Below, in pieces: positions 54,167 to 63,514 of a DNA stretch of 64,000 nt (its first letter is position 1; each line of letters begins with the position of its first letter). Below the pieces are notes generated by a model, which was given only the letters and a program-made list of their open reading frames with translations, was not told where the DNA came from and did not search any database. Both the position numbers and the translations under genes were made by a program. Source of the DNA: Vibrio sp. S9_S30 (GTDB lineage: Bacteria; Pseudomonadota; Gammaproteobacteria; Enterobacterales; Vibrionaceae). Where the stretch lies: contig NZ_JAAUWT010000003.1 of the NCBI RefSeq assembly GCF_014694455.1, positions 62,001 to 126,000 of the forward strand. The letters are read 5' to 3'.

Positions 54167-55278
54167 AATTTCGTTTCCTTAATAAAATTCAGAGCCATTT
54201 CCGCTCTGATTCTCCACGTATTTTTTTTCGCAAATACTTGCCTCGACTCTTTGAGCATCAATGAGTCTGAATCCATCGCTTTACCGATCAATTCAACAAA
54301 TGCCTCATCAGAATCCACAACATTCACAAGTTTTTTGCCTAGATGATCAAAGTCGCATGCGGTTGAAACGGAAGGAATACCCGCTGCACAGTACTCATAG
54401 AGTTTGAGAGGATTGCGATATTGGTTAAATGGTGAAGAACGATAAGGACAAATGCCCACCCTAAAGGAAGACAAGACAGCAGGAAGTCGCTCATAAGGTA
54501 CAACCCCAGGAAGATCCAAATTATCCACGCGTTTTGCAAGCTCTGAAATAGCAGGGTTGTTCACTGTTCCAATCAGCCTAACCGTCATATTGGGATAAGC
54601 CATGCAGACTTTTTCAATGAGGCTTTCATCGGTTGATTTATCAATCGAACCGACAAAACCGATCACATTCTCAGGCTCCTTCGCAGCGCCAAAAGACGAA
54701 ATCATCGCTTCACTCACCGCATTCGGGAGATAGTGAACTTTCGTGTCCTCAGACATCCCAGATAACTTTTCTACAAGGCGATGGCTTGTCGCAAAACACA
54801 CCGCACTGTTCTCAACGCACTGCTTTAGCGTGTATTGATAATCTTTGTGTTTTGAAAACAGGTATTGTGCGTCACCGTCATAATTATCGTAGTGTGTGTA
54901 AGCATAGGGAATATTCAGATCATTCAAATAAAGGTACTGATCCGGTTTATAAAACCATAAACAAGACACTTTGCTTCCACACTTTTTGCCCGCTTTCGCA
55001 ACTTGCCACTTGATGGGTAAGGAAACGGTTAAATAGCGCAGAATTTTGCTGTTTAGCGTCCAGCTAATCGGAAGCAGCGTGACAAGAGGAAGGACTCTGG
55101 TATTCCCTACCAGCTCTTCCTTTAAATACCCCCTGTCGGATTTCAAGATCCATTTTGGCCGCTTGAAATACAGTAATGGTACATTTTCAAGAGCTAACGC
55201 ATCACTGATCGCATTGATAAAGGGTCGACGATGAAACTTATGATATTGGTCTGAAATCGAAAAGATCGCAATACTCAT
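54163..55278 (-). CDS. Glycosyltransferase (GT4-like)
   Basis: This 371-aa protein has a GT-B type layout, with an N-terminal half starting AIFSISDQYHKFHRRPF and a C-terminal half including VIGFVGSIDKSTDESL and the donor-site-like FNQYRNPLKLYEYCAAGIPSVST. It should add a sugar to the growing lipid-linked repeat unit. It lies two bases after the GT2 gene. The sugar is unknown. Confidence 0.82.
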   Translation of the reverse strand: MSIAIFSISDQYHKFHRRPFINAISDALALENVPLLYFKRPKWILKSDRGYLKEELVGNTRVLPLVTLLPISWTLNSKILRYLTVSLPIKWQVAKAGKKCGSKVSCLWFYKPDQYLYLNDLNIPYAYTHYDNYDGDAQYLFSKHKDYQYTLKQCVENSAVCFATSHRLVEKLSGMSEDTKVHYLPNAVSEAMISSFGAAKEPENVIGFVGSIDKSTDESLIEKVCMAYPNMTVRLIGTVNNPAISELAKRVDNLDLPGVVPYERLPAVLSSFRVGICPYRSSPFNQYRNPLKLYEYCAAGIPSVSTACDFDHLGKKLVNVVDSDEAFVELIGKAMDSDSLMLKESRQVFAKKNTWRIRAEMALNFIKETKL

Positions 55279-55280
55279 GA

Positions 55281-56174
55281 CTATCGCCCTTTGGCTATTC
55301 CATCGCTTACAAAAATACCTTTATAGAAACCGACCATCCATGCAATTCCGCATACATACATAATTGGACAAAGAACAAAAAGCATCAACGGGCTGAAAGC
55401 ATATCTCAGGTTACGTAAATTAATTCGAGTGATCTTTACCAACATCATGAATGGCAAAAGTAACGCCAAAAACCACTTAGCCAACCCTTCCCATTTCGAA
55501 TGGTAACGAAGGAAAAACAGGTTATTACCCGTAATATAGATTTTTTTGAACACTTTCTTGAACGGAGAATCTTGAATCTGATAGCCGATGACATCTGGGA
55601 AGAAATGCAGTCTATGCCCCATGCGCGCCAACCTTTCCGTTAATTCGGTGTCTTGCATACGTGGGATATCACTAAACCCACCGACGTCATCAAACAACGC
55701 TTTCTCGATAATCATTAACGCCGAGCTTAAATTCGCGCGGCGGGTTGGCGTGCGAGAAGATTGAGATTCATGGTTGAAATAGTAATGCTCAATGTAGGAG
55801 GTGAGCGTTACGTGACCTTTCTTATCGAGATCCAACGCCCCACCAAATATCTTTGCTCCCTCAGTCGCATGCTTTGCAATGTTTTGAAGCGCTTGCTCAT
55901 CCAAGACAACATCAGCATCGGCAAACACGAGGTAATCACCCTTTGCAGATTGAGAACCAATATTTCGCCCACCACCGGGGTTAAAACGTTGTTCTTCTTT
56001 AAGAAGACGCACAAACGGGTATTGGGCACAAATTTGATCGACTTCATTTCCTGGAGAACAATCGACTACCAATACTTCTGCGTCAACCTTATCCATCTGT
56101 TTTGCTAACGCCGATAGATTGCGACCCAAGTTATCTTGAGATTGGTAGGATGGAATAATTACGGAGAGTTTCAC
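55281..56174 (-). CDS. Family 2 glycosyltransferase with membrane segment
   Basis: This protein has a GT-A core (SVIIPSYQSQDNLG, FADADVVLDEQAL with the DxD-like metal site, GGALDLDKKGHV) and a C-terminal membrane pair (about 225-285). The frame is open to an ATG at 56198 that overlaps the preceding stop; I prefer the GTG at 56174, preceded by AGGGA at seven bases, as it gives the usual VKLSVIIPSY start. It probably adds a sugar to the lipid-linked unit. Confidence 0.83.
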   Translation of the reverse strand: MKLSVIIPSYQSQDNLGRNLSALAKQMDKVDAEVLVVDCSPGNEVDQICAQYPFVRLLKEEQRFNPGGGRNIGSQSAKGDYLVFADADVVLDEQALQNIAKHATEGAKIFGGALDLDKKGHVTLTSYIEHYYFNHESQSSRTPTRRANLSSALMIIEKALFDDVGGFSDIPRMQDTELTERLARMGHRLHFFPDVIGYQIQDSPFKKVFKKIYITGNNLFFLRYHSKWEGLAKWFLALLLPFMMLVKITRINLRNLRYAFSPLMLFVLCPIMYVCGIAWMVGFYKGIFVSDGIAKGR

Positions 56175-56197
56175 TGACGTATCCCTAATAAAATGCA

Positions 56198-57325
56198 TTA
56201 ATTCTGCTGCAGCACATTCTGATAAATGCGTTCAAGTGCTGTGCACTGTTTATCTAAATTATGAGTCTGGCGAACAAACTCGATGGCATTGTTGCTGTAT
56301 CTGTCCCAACGAGCGTGGTCATAAGACAGGTTAACAATCGCGTCTGCCAACTCGTCAATATTCTCTTCATTGACAACGGTTCCCGTTTCACCATCAATGA
56401 TGGCTTCAGGCATCCCTCCGGTGTTGAACACCACCGCTGGCGTCCCTACGGCTTGCGCTTCAACAATCGTTAAAGCAAGTGCCTCTTCCTGCCCGTTCGG
56501 CAGCCTGATGCTAGGCTGAACATATACCCTTGCTCTTTGCATCCAGTGTTTTACTTGCTCGGGTGTTTGCCGACCCGTGAATTCAATGTGAATGCCTTTA
56601 GACTTAGCCAGTTCTTCAAGGCTGGCTTTCTCTTCTCCATCACCGATCAGCACCAGTGTGTAGTCCGGCGCAAGTTTTTGCACTTTAGACATCGCTTCAA
56701 TCAAGAATCGGTGCCCCTTGTATGCCGTCATACGGCCAACACAGAGAACAATATTTTCGCGGTGTACCGATTCATCAGGCGTGAAGAACTTCGTATCAAT
56801 ACCAATGTAATGGCGAATGATCTTACTTTCTGGAAACCCAAGCTTAACCATTCTGCCTTTTACCCAGTTCGACACCGCAATAAACTGAGTCGCGTTATCG
56901 GCAAGCTTCAATCTGTTTTCCATATACCGGATATGCAAACGACCATGTTTTTCAATTGAAGGGGACTCAATGACATCGAAGCCATGAAAAGTCACCACCA
57001 GTGGTGCACCTAACTTTTCTGCAAGAGACAACGCCGTCATGCCATTAGGGCCAAAATGAGCATGAATCAACGCAGGTTCAAGCTTTCTCATTCTGCTCAG
57101 TAAGTTAGGAAGCACGAAACCCAATTTAAACAATTTGTCCGTTGGCGCGCCCAAAACACCCGATTTAACAATATGAGTCCGCTCGCTAGGAAGCGATAGC
57201 CCTTGAGCCACTTTATCACTGCCAACATATTGAGCCTTGAAGTGCTTTAACGCTTCCCCTTGCGACCGAATAAATGTTTCAGAGTAAGCGAGGAGATGGT
57301 TTGAAAAAATAATCACGTTCTTCAT
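56198..57325 (-). CDS. Family 4 glycosyltransferase (WcaL-like)
   Basis: This 375-aa protein is a GT-B fold enzyme with LIHAHFGPNG, VVTFHGFDV, IVLCVGRMTAYKGHRFLIEA and the EX7E motif in EEALALTIVEAQAVGTPAVV. It resembles the colanic-acid-type transferases. It lies 13 bases after the Wzx-like gene and abuts the GT2 gene (1-base overlap with its ATG alternative). The donor sugar is not known. Confidence 0.88.
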   Translation of the reverse strand: MKNVIIFSNHLLAYSETFIRSQGEALKHFKAQYVGSDKVAQGLSLPSERTHIVKSGVLGAPTDKLFKLGFVLPNLLSRMRKLEPALIHAHFGPNGMTALSLAEKLGAPLVVTFHGFDVIESPSIEKHGRLHIRYMENRLKLADNATQFIAVSNWVKGRMVKLGFPESKIIRHYIGIDTKFFTPDESVHRENIVLCVGRMTAYKGHRFLIEAMSKVQKLAPDYTLVLIGDGEEKASLEELAKSKGIHIEFTGRQTPEQVKHWMQRARVYVQPSIRLPNGQEEALALTIVEAQAVGTPAVVFNTGGMPEAIIDGETGTVVNEENIDELADAIVNLSYDHARWDRYSNNAIEFVRQTHNLDKQCTALERIYQNVLQQN

Positions 57326-57338
57326 AAATCTACCCGCT

Positions 57339-58751
57339 TTACCGATTCAGAAATTGACGGAGTTCTTGTTGCCAAGAAGGATAAATCAGTTTCATGCTGA
57401 TGACGTAACTGACAGCTCCAATCAAACAGGTTGCGAAAAACACAACAGCAAGAGTAGAGTCAATAAATCGCTCAAACACTAAGATGGACGCCGTCATGCC
57501 AATAGACGCAAGCCACGCAGGCAATACAGGCTTGATTTGATGAAACCAACTCAATCCAAATATTTTTTTATAGCCTTCCATGTTGAATGGCATTGTGACG
57601 ACCACACGCATTAACATGGCAACTGCCGCCGCCAGTGCACCGTATGTTGGACCAAAGGCAGCAGTAATACTTAACGCAACGACAGTACCAGCCACATCGG
57701 ACATCAGTGCAGTACTCGGCTTAGCAATTGCCGTAAATGAAACAGGCACATAAATTCGGGCCAAACTTAACACGGCCACTATTGCAAAAATCTGGGTTGG
57801 CAGTATGGCGTCTATCCACTTCTCACCAAACAACCACGGCACAAGAGTGGGCGTAACAAGTGCCAAGCCAATAAAGAGCGGTGTCACTATCATTGCTGTG
57901 AACTTAGTAGAAGACTGAAATAGCTGACAGAGTTCTTCTTTTTTACTCTGACGTCGAGAAAAAACAGGCAGTGCGTAGCTAAGTAAGCCACTGGCAATGG
58001 CACTTCGAGGCATTTCAACCATGCGCCAAGCGAAGCCAAATAACCCAACTGTTGTCGCCCCAGCCGTCATCCCTAACACAATTGGAATACCTCGAATGGA
58101 AGCATCCCAACTTAGGCGGCGTACGCACAGCATCCAGCCAATAGAGCCCAATTCGAAAAACACTTTCTGATGAAATGCGCCCCCTATAGAGTGTTTAGAC
58201 ACAATCAAAAGATAAGCAAACCCCACCATTTCGATAATGATTGATTGCGCTACAACTGCAATACTACCGAAACCATAGAATGCCATCGACACACCGGACA
58301 CCGCACCAATCAATCTCGAAATCATGGTACGTTTGGCCAAAGTATCAAACCGACCTTCTCGTCTAAGCTTGGCGACATAAAGAGAAGACACACTCACCAA
58401 AATGATATGCAGAAGAGAAAATGCTATAAGGTTAAACAGAGCAGGGTCGAGCTGCATCAGCCCACAAATGGTTAATACTGTCGCACAAAGGAATAGGCTG
58501 ATGCTTATTCCTCCCCAAAAAGCTGTATCAAAGTGAGTCGAGTCTGGCTTATTATGGCGAACTAATGCATCTTCAAAAAGATTTCCGAATATAAGAGCGA
58601 TCCCTTGACCAATAGACAAAGCTAAGACCGCAACACCAAACTCAGTCGGCGTTAACAATCTTGCGTATATGACGAAGGTCGCAATCGAGACCACTGTCAT
58701 GCCGAACTTCTCTACGGCGATCCACAGCAGCTTTACAATTCGGCTATTCAT
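57339..58751 (-). CDS. Wzx-like oligosaccharide flippase
   Basis: This 470-aa protein has about twelve to fourteen membrane helices of the MOP exporter superfamily, with LLTPTEFGVAVLALSIGQG near the start, the family hallmark. It should flip the lipid-linked repeat unit to the periplasm. I chose ATG 58751, which overlaps the end of the pyruvyltransferase gene by eight bases; another in-frame ATG is at 58784. It pairs with the Wzy-like gene of this operon. Confidence 0.86.
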   Translation of the reverse strand: MNSRIVKLLWIAVEKFGMTVVSIATFVIYARLLTPTEFGVAVLALSIGQGIALIFGNLFEDALVRHNKPDSTHFDTAFWGGISISLFLCATVLTICGLMQLDPALFNLIAFSLLHIILVSVSSLYVAKLRREGRFDTLAKRTMISRLIGAVSGVSMAFYGFGSIAVVAQSIIIEMVGFAYLLIVSKHSIGGAFHQKVFFELGSIGWMLCVRRLSWDASIRGIPIVLGMTAGATTVGLFGFAWRMVEMPRSAIASGLLSYALPVFSRRQSKKEELCQLFQSSTKFTAMIVTPLFIGLALVTPTLVPWLFGEKWIDAILPTQIFAIVAVLSLARIYVPVSFTAIAKPSTALMSDVAGTVVALSITAAFGPTYGALAAAVAMLMRVVVTMPFNMEGYKKIFGLSWFHQIKPVLPAWLASIGMTASILVFERFIDSTLAVVFFATCLIGAVSYVISMKLIYPSWQQELRQFLNR

Positions 58752-59724
58752 TTGCCGCTTTCTTAATGTTTTGCGGTTCTTCACCTTCGAGTTTTAAACC
58801 GAGCCAGCAACTCGCATAACGTTTTAGTTTTCCGTAGCTGTTGTCTCTCATAACAACATCGTTTCCAACTAAAAGAGAAAGAATCATTCCATGAAGGCGA
58901 TCTGTATCAACAACGCTATAAGATGTAAATTTCTCTACACCCCGTTGAATCAAGTTGTTGCTATACCACTTCCAGAACGCATCAAGACCCAAGTTCAAAT
59001 GAAGTTTGTTTTCATACCTAGCCAGCCTTCTGGCTATATTGTAGCAACGTTCATCAAAAGCTTTGAAAAGGTCATCCCAATCAAATCTGTCGCCACCTTC
59101 GCCAGAATCTGTAGCTTCTATATCGCGCCTTCTTAGACTTAGTGTTCCTTCCGACATGCGGGCAATTCCTTTCCAACGATCAGACATTGCGAACGCCATA
59201 TCAGGTAACAGTTTGAGATGATCACCATCAAACGCTTCACTCATTACCTCGAATGAGTGCTCATCTCGGACAAACATATAAAGATTGTTATGAGACTTAA
59301 ACAGCGGAACCTTTTGAGTTAACTGAGAAGGATCCTGATAATGAACAGACTGCGGCATGATCAGAATGGTGTTTTCCGGAAACGACTCAATGACACGCTC
59401 GCGTAACGACTGATGATGCGGGTATAAATCACCAAAATTACCACCGCCATGAAGCACAAGAACCGTCTCTTTTGGAATCTTCTTACTGAACAAGCGTTCT
59501 TGGTTTCGTTCAGATATACGTGCAGTGATGTTTACGCCCAATACTCTAAAAAGCGCTTCCGTTCCCTCAGCAATCAAAAGATCACCAACATTAAGGTGCA
59601 CCGGGTAATCGATAAAGATTGCGTCTTTGTTCTCTAGGTGTGGTCGAAAGTTTTCAACCAAAGTTTTTTTCAACGAATCTAGAATCTGTTCGTTGAATTC
59701 AATGATAGGGGCTGATTGTTCCAC
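58744..59724 (-). CDS. Polysaccharide pyruvyltransferase family protein
   Basis: This 326-aa cytoplasmic protein has the CsaB/ExoV-type features HLNVGDLLIAEGTEAL, VLHGGGNFGDLYPHHQ, and VDTDRLHGMILSLLVGNDVV. It should transfer pyruvate from PEP to a sugar of the repeat unit, which would give the polymer negative charge. It lies five bases after the GT2 gene. Confidence 0.87.
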   Translation of the reverse strand: MEQSAPIIEFNEQILDSLKKTLVENFRPHLENKDAIFIDYPVHLNVGDLLIAEGTEALFRVLGVNITARISERNQERLFSKKIPKETVLVLHGGGNFGDLYPHHQSLRERVIESFPENTILIMPQSVHYQDPSQLTQKVPLFKSHNNLYMFVRDEHSFEVMSEAFDGDHLKLLPDMAFAMSDRWKGIARMSEGTLSLRRRDIEATDSGEGGDRFDWDDLFKAFDERCYNIARRLARYENKLHLNLGLDAFWKWYSNNLIQRGVEKFTSYSVVDTDRLHGMILSLLVGNDVVMRDNSYGKLKRYASCWLGLKLEGEEPQNIKKAANE

Positions 59725-59729
59725 GAATT

Positions 59730-60725
59730 TTATCCTTTAGGCTTTACTGGCACAGGCTTTGCGCTACTCAGGCGCATTTTGACGCGTTGCATAACACTCA
59801 TTCCTTGTGTGGGAGAACAAGAGTCCATATACGCTTTCGCTTGCGCGTCAGAGTTCACACTTGGCTGATGTTTCCACGCTGCTATCGCTTTGGGCACCAT
59901 CGAAAACCCTTGGAAAAGCCCCTTAAATGTCGACCAAATCAGACCAGAGCGAACACCTCGCCAAACTAAAATACCCGTGTGGAAAATCGCCGTTGGCAAA
60001 AAGGTTTTAAACTTAAAGTGAAGATAGGTTTTGTTGCGAACATCAAAAGTCCAGCGTCCACCAGTCCACGCAACGCGATGCTCGGCAGAGACTTTATGAC
60101 CAATGACGACTTCCGGTGTGTACTTAATTTTGTAATGGGAATTCATCAAGCGTTTAGAGAGATCCACTTCTTCATGTAAGAAAAAGAGGTCAGCATCATA
60201 GCCATTAATCCCGTCAAAGGCGTCACGCCTAAGCATATGACCAGCGCCAACAAAACGATCGGTATAAAAAGATTGTTCCGATGCTTCTTCAGCACTTTGG
60301 TGATAAGACCAACTTGTCAGGTCGTCTTCTTGGCTACCAAAGCGAAGAATGCGAAACGCTAATGCTCCGAGCTCTGGCTCACCTTTCATAATGTCACATG
60401 CCTTCGCTAACTGATGCTCATCCACAAATTCAGCGTCATTGTCCAGCGCGACGATGAAATCTCCAGTTCCTTGATCTGAAGCTTGATTTCGCCCTCCGGG
60501 AACACCTAAATTGGTGCGATTACACACCAATTGTATGCGTGTATCCTTTAAGCAATGTTCACGTAGCCTTGCCAATCCATCAGGTTGTGAGCCTTGATCG
60601 ACAACAATAATCTTCAGCTCTATGCCTTGCTGAGATAGCGCGCTGTCTATGGCATCAAGCGTGTCGTCAATTCGATCCCAAGAAAGGATCGTAATATCAA
60701 CGGTTGGTTTATCTAGCATATCCAT
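59730..60725 (-). CDS. Family 2 glycosyltransferase (rhamnosyltransferase-like)
   Basis: This 331-aa protein has the GT-A core: DITILSWDRIDDTLDAIDSAL, VDQGSQPDGLARL, GVPGGRNQAS and the metal site FIVALDNDAEFVDE. HEEVDLSKRLMNS follows as the catalytic-loop part. It resembles rhamnosyl- and similar transferases. It lies nine bases after the Wzc-like gene. The donor is unknown. Confidence 0.87.
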   Translation of the reverse strand: MDMLDKPTVDITILSWDRIDDTLDAIDSALSQQGIELKIIVVDQGSQPDGLARLREHCLKDTRIQLVCNRTNLGVPGGRNQASDQGTGDFIVALDNDAEFVDEHQLAKACDIMKGEPELGALAFRILRFGSQEDDLTSWSYHQSAEEASEQSFYTDRFVGAGHMLRRDAFDGINGYDADLFFLHEEVDLSKRLMNSHYKIKYTPEVVIGHKVSAEHRVAWTGGRWTFDVRNKTYLHFKFKTFLPTAIFHTGILVWRGVRSGLIWSTFKGLFQGFSMVPKAIAAWKHQPSVNSDAQAKAYMDSCSPTQGMSVMQRVKMRLSSAKPVPVKPKG

Positions 60726-60734
60726 TATTTTGAC

Positions 60735-62945
60735 CTAGCTTTGCTTGTAAGTACCGTAGTACTGGTAAGCGTCCTGAGTTTTACTCTGATCCTGATTTAA
60801 AATGACACCTTCAATGACACTCTTATATTTGAGCATTCTAGAGATGGCGAAATTCAACTGATTTACTTTTGTGCTGTTGGCTTTCACAATCATCACGCAG
60901 GAAGTCGTCACATTGGCAACCAACATTGGGTCGGTTACCACATTCACTGGCGGCGTATCGATGATGATTCGGTCGTATTTTTCGCTTAGCAACTCAATCA
61001 TATCTTTGTATTGATCCGAGCCTAGCAACTCCTGAGGATTAGGGATGAGCAAACCTGATGTCATCACATCCAACCCTGATTCCTCATGGTGATAGATGCA
61101 ATCGTCTAGTTCAGCGTCCATAAGTAAGTAGTTCGTCATCCCCGGCTGTGCGTTGCTAAGATTAAAACGTTCGCCAACGGACGGTTTACGAAGATCGCAG
61201 TCGATCAGCAGCACTTTTTCCATTGCGGCAAATGACTCAGCCAAGCTAACAGAGATTGTTGTCTTTCCTTCACCAGGAACAGAAGAAGTGACCGCAACAC
61301 ACTTACGCTTATTCTGCATAAGGGTTAACTTGAGGGAAGTCCGTATACTTCGTATTGATTCCCCGAATTCTTTATGTTCCTTGTCTAAGAACAGCTCTGC
61401 ACCAATCTTCTCTGTGCGGTATTTTTTCGCCTTGATTTTGGGAACGCTACCTAAGCCCGATAGCCCGACTTTGTTTTCAACATCAACACGTCTTTCGAAG
61501 GTGTTTCTCATCGCCTCAAGAATAAAGGTCATCGCTAACCCAAACACAAAAGCACCGATCGCAGCGATCGCGACAATCAAGACCTTTTTAGGCTTAGCGG
61601 GCACCAAAGGTACGCTTGCTTTGTCGGTAAAACGTGCAATGGCATTTTGGTAATCACTGGTTGCGGAAGTTTCTTTCTGGCGTGTCAAAAACAAGTCGTA
61701 CAATTGTCGGTTGGTTTCCACTTCCCGTTTGCGAGTTTCAAATTCGGCTCTTTTTAGCGCAACGGACTGGAATTCCTTTTTCTTCGATTCTAACTCTCTC
61801 TTTAACCCTCGCTCTTGTTCAAGCGCGGCCGACAGTTCTTTCTCAATCCCAACAACGAGTTGTTTCAGGATCTTAGTTGAGCGACTTTGCAGTGAGTCCA
61901 ATTCCGCTTTGGCACGAATCATCTTGTCATGCTTAGGACCATAACGTTTAGATAGCTCAAAAACTCGCTTTTCGGCCTCCACCTCGTTAGAGCGAATATC
62001 GCGAATTTGAGGGTGGTTGGAGACTTGTTTTATGGAATACAAACTAGAGATGTCGGTAATACTGTTCGTTTGGAGAACGGAATACAGAGACTCAGCAGCC
62101 AATCGGCGATCGCGCGCTTCAGAAAGCTGGTTTGTCAGATTGGTGAGCTCTGTTGTCGCTAAATTATCAATACCCGCAGCGTCCACAAGACCTTCACGCT
62201 CCATAAAGCGAGCAATTTTACGTTCTGAAAGTTCCAACTGCTGCTCTAATTCTCCAAGTCGAGAATTGATCCAAATCGACGCTTGTTGATTGGCTTCCAA
62301 TTGCGATTCGATGTGATTCTGTATGTAAGCTTCACCAACAGCATTTGCGATATTGGCGGCCAATAATGGATCCTCAGAAAAGTAGGTAATATTGACTAGC
62401 TGGGTATCTTTTACTGGGCTAACCGCAAGATTGCGCTTGAATTCACGAAGCAAATCCTGACGATGTTTGTCTCTAATCTGCTCTTCAAGAAGGGGGCGAG
62501 GTTTTTGAATATAGTGGGACAACAACGGCAGTTCATAAAATACGTTTTTTACACTTTGGATGAACGATTTGCCCTCTGTTGCCTCTGCCTCTTCAATTTC
62601 AGTAACGTCCGCATCAATGACACCAAGACCTAACTCGCTGATGACCTTTTCTGCAATCCGATTGGATCGAATGATTTCATATTGGGTCTGATAATACTCT
62701 TGCTTACTGGTGTCAACTCCAACGACTTGCTCTATTGAAATCACTTTATTTTGCTGGTTTTCAATAAGCAGAGTGGACGTTGCTTTGTATTCTGGCGTTA
62801 TGGTAAGAACATAAAGAGTCACCAAAACCACAACAAAAAAGGTAAACGCAATTACGTATACTAGATGTTGTTTTATTAACTGAATGTATTTACTTAGGTC
62901 AATGAACTCGTCATTGCGCTTTAAGTCATCACTTTTAACTATCAT
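60735..62945 (-). CDS. Wzc-like chain-length regulator and tyrosine autokinase
   Basis: This 736-aa inner-membrane protein has two membrane helices (about 30-50 and 455-478) enclosing a periplasmic coiled-coil region, then a cytoplasmic kinase with Walker A SSVPGEGKTT, Walker A' LLIDCDLRKP and IIIDTPPVNV. The C-terminus ends QYYGTYKQS, a short Tyr cluster that is the autophosphorylation target in BY-kinases. It controls export and chain length with the Wza-like protein. The start is 27 bases from the end of that gene. Confidence 0.92.
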   Translation of the reverse strand: MIVKSDDLKRNDEFIDLSKYIQLIKQHLVYVIAFTFFVVVLVTLYVLTITPEYKATSTLLIENQQNKVISIEQVVGVDTSKQEYYQTQYEIIRSNRIAEKVISELGLGVIDADVTEIEEAEATEGKSFIQSVKNVFYELPLLSHYIQKPRPLLEEQIRDKHRQDLLREFKRNLAVSPVKDTQLVNITYFSEDPLLAANIANAVGEAYIQNHIESQLEANQQASIWINSRLGELEQQLELSERKIARFMEREGLVDAAGIDNLATTELTNLTNQLSEARDRRLAAESLYSVLQTNSITDISSLYSIKQVSNHPQIRDIRSNEVEAEKRVFELSKRYGPKHDKMIRAKAELDSLQSRSTKILKQLVVGIEKELSAALEQERGLKRELESKKKEFQSVALKRAEFETRKREVETNRQLYDLFLTRQKETSATSDYQNAIARFTDKASVPLVPAKPKKVLIVAIAAIGAFVFGLAMTFILEAMRNTFERRVDVENKVGLSGLGSVPKIKAKKYRTEKIGAELFLDKEHKEFGESIRSIRTSLKLTLMQNKRKCVAVTSSVPGEGKTTISVSLAESFAAMEKVLLIDCDLRKPSVGERFNLSNAQPGMTNYLLMDAELDDCIYHHEESGLDVMTSGLLIPNPQELLGSDQYKDMIELLSEKYDRIIIDTPPVNVVTDPMLVANVTTSCVMIVKANSTKVNQLNFAISRMLKYKSVIEGVILNQDQSKTQDAYQYYGTYKQS

Positions 62946-62972
62946 AAATTTTGAATTCTGATTTTTGTTGAA

Positions 62973-63506
62973 TTAGAAAAAACTTTGCTCAATGACAATG
63001 ATGTCACCTGGGTTAACGGCTTTGCTCAACGACACGCCTTTTTGCGTTTCTTCTCCGCCATTAGGGGTAATGTTGATTTTTTTGCGAGCCGCTCTGTCTG
63101 TAAAGCCGCCAGCAAGCGCTATCGCTTTATCCACTGTCAGCCCGGGTTGGTACTCATAGCCTCCGGGTTTTTTCACCTCACCGTTCACATAAATTTCTCG
63201 GAATGAAATGAAATTAACCATCACCTTAGGCGTAATCAGGTAATCCCCTTTCAAGCCTTTTTCAATCGCAAGCTTAAGCTGTTGCGCTGTTTTTCCTTTT
63301 GCGGTTATTTCACCCAAATACGGGTAATCAAAGGTACCGCTAGAATTAATTAATAATTCGTTGAAAGAGAGATCAGGCTCTCCGTAAACACTTATCTGAA
63401 TACGATCACCTGGTCCAATTTGGTATGTCGCTGCAAAAGATTCTGAAGAAACCCTAAACGGAAGCAGCAGCAATAATGCAACCAAAGATAAAAATGTTTT
63501 ATTCAT
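62973..63506 (-). CDS. Wza-like polysaccharide export protein
   Basis: This 177-aa protein has a signal peptide (about 1-22) and the Poly_export domain (ATYQIGPGDRIQISVYGEPDLS), followed by an SLBB-type domain (EIYVNGEVKKPGGYEYQPGLTVDKAIALAGG). It is shorter than full Wza and has no obvious lipobox Cys, so it may need another outer-membrane part, perhaps the barrel encoded just upstream. I chose ATG 63506, preceded by TTGGAG; an ATG 13 codons earlier lies in the previous gene. Confidence 0.88.
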   Translation of the reverse strand: MNKTFLSLVALLLLLPFRVSSESFAATYQIGPGDRIQISVYGEPDLSFNELLINSSGTFDYPYLGEITAKGKTAQQLKLAIEKGLKGDYLITPKVMVNFISFREIYVNGEVKKPGGYEYQPGLTVDKAIALAGGFTDRAARKKINITPNGGEETQKGVSLSKAVNPGDIIVIEQSFF

Positions 63507-63514
63507 AACTCCAA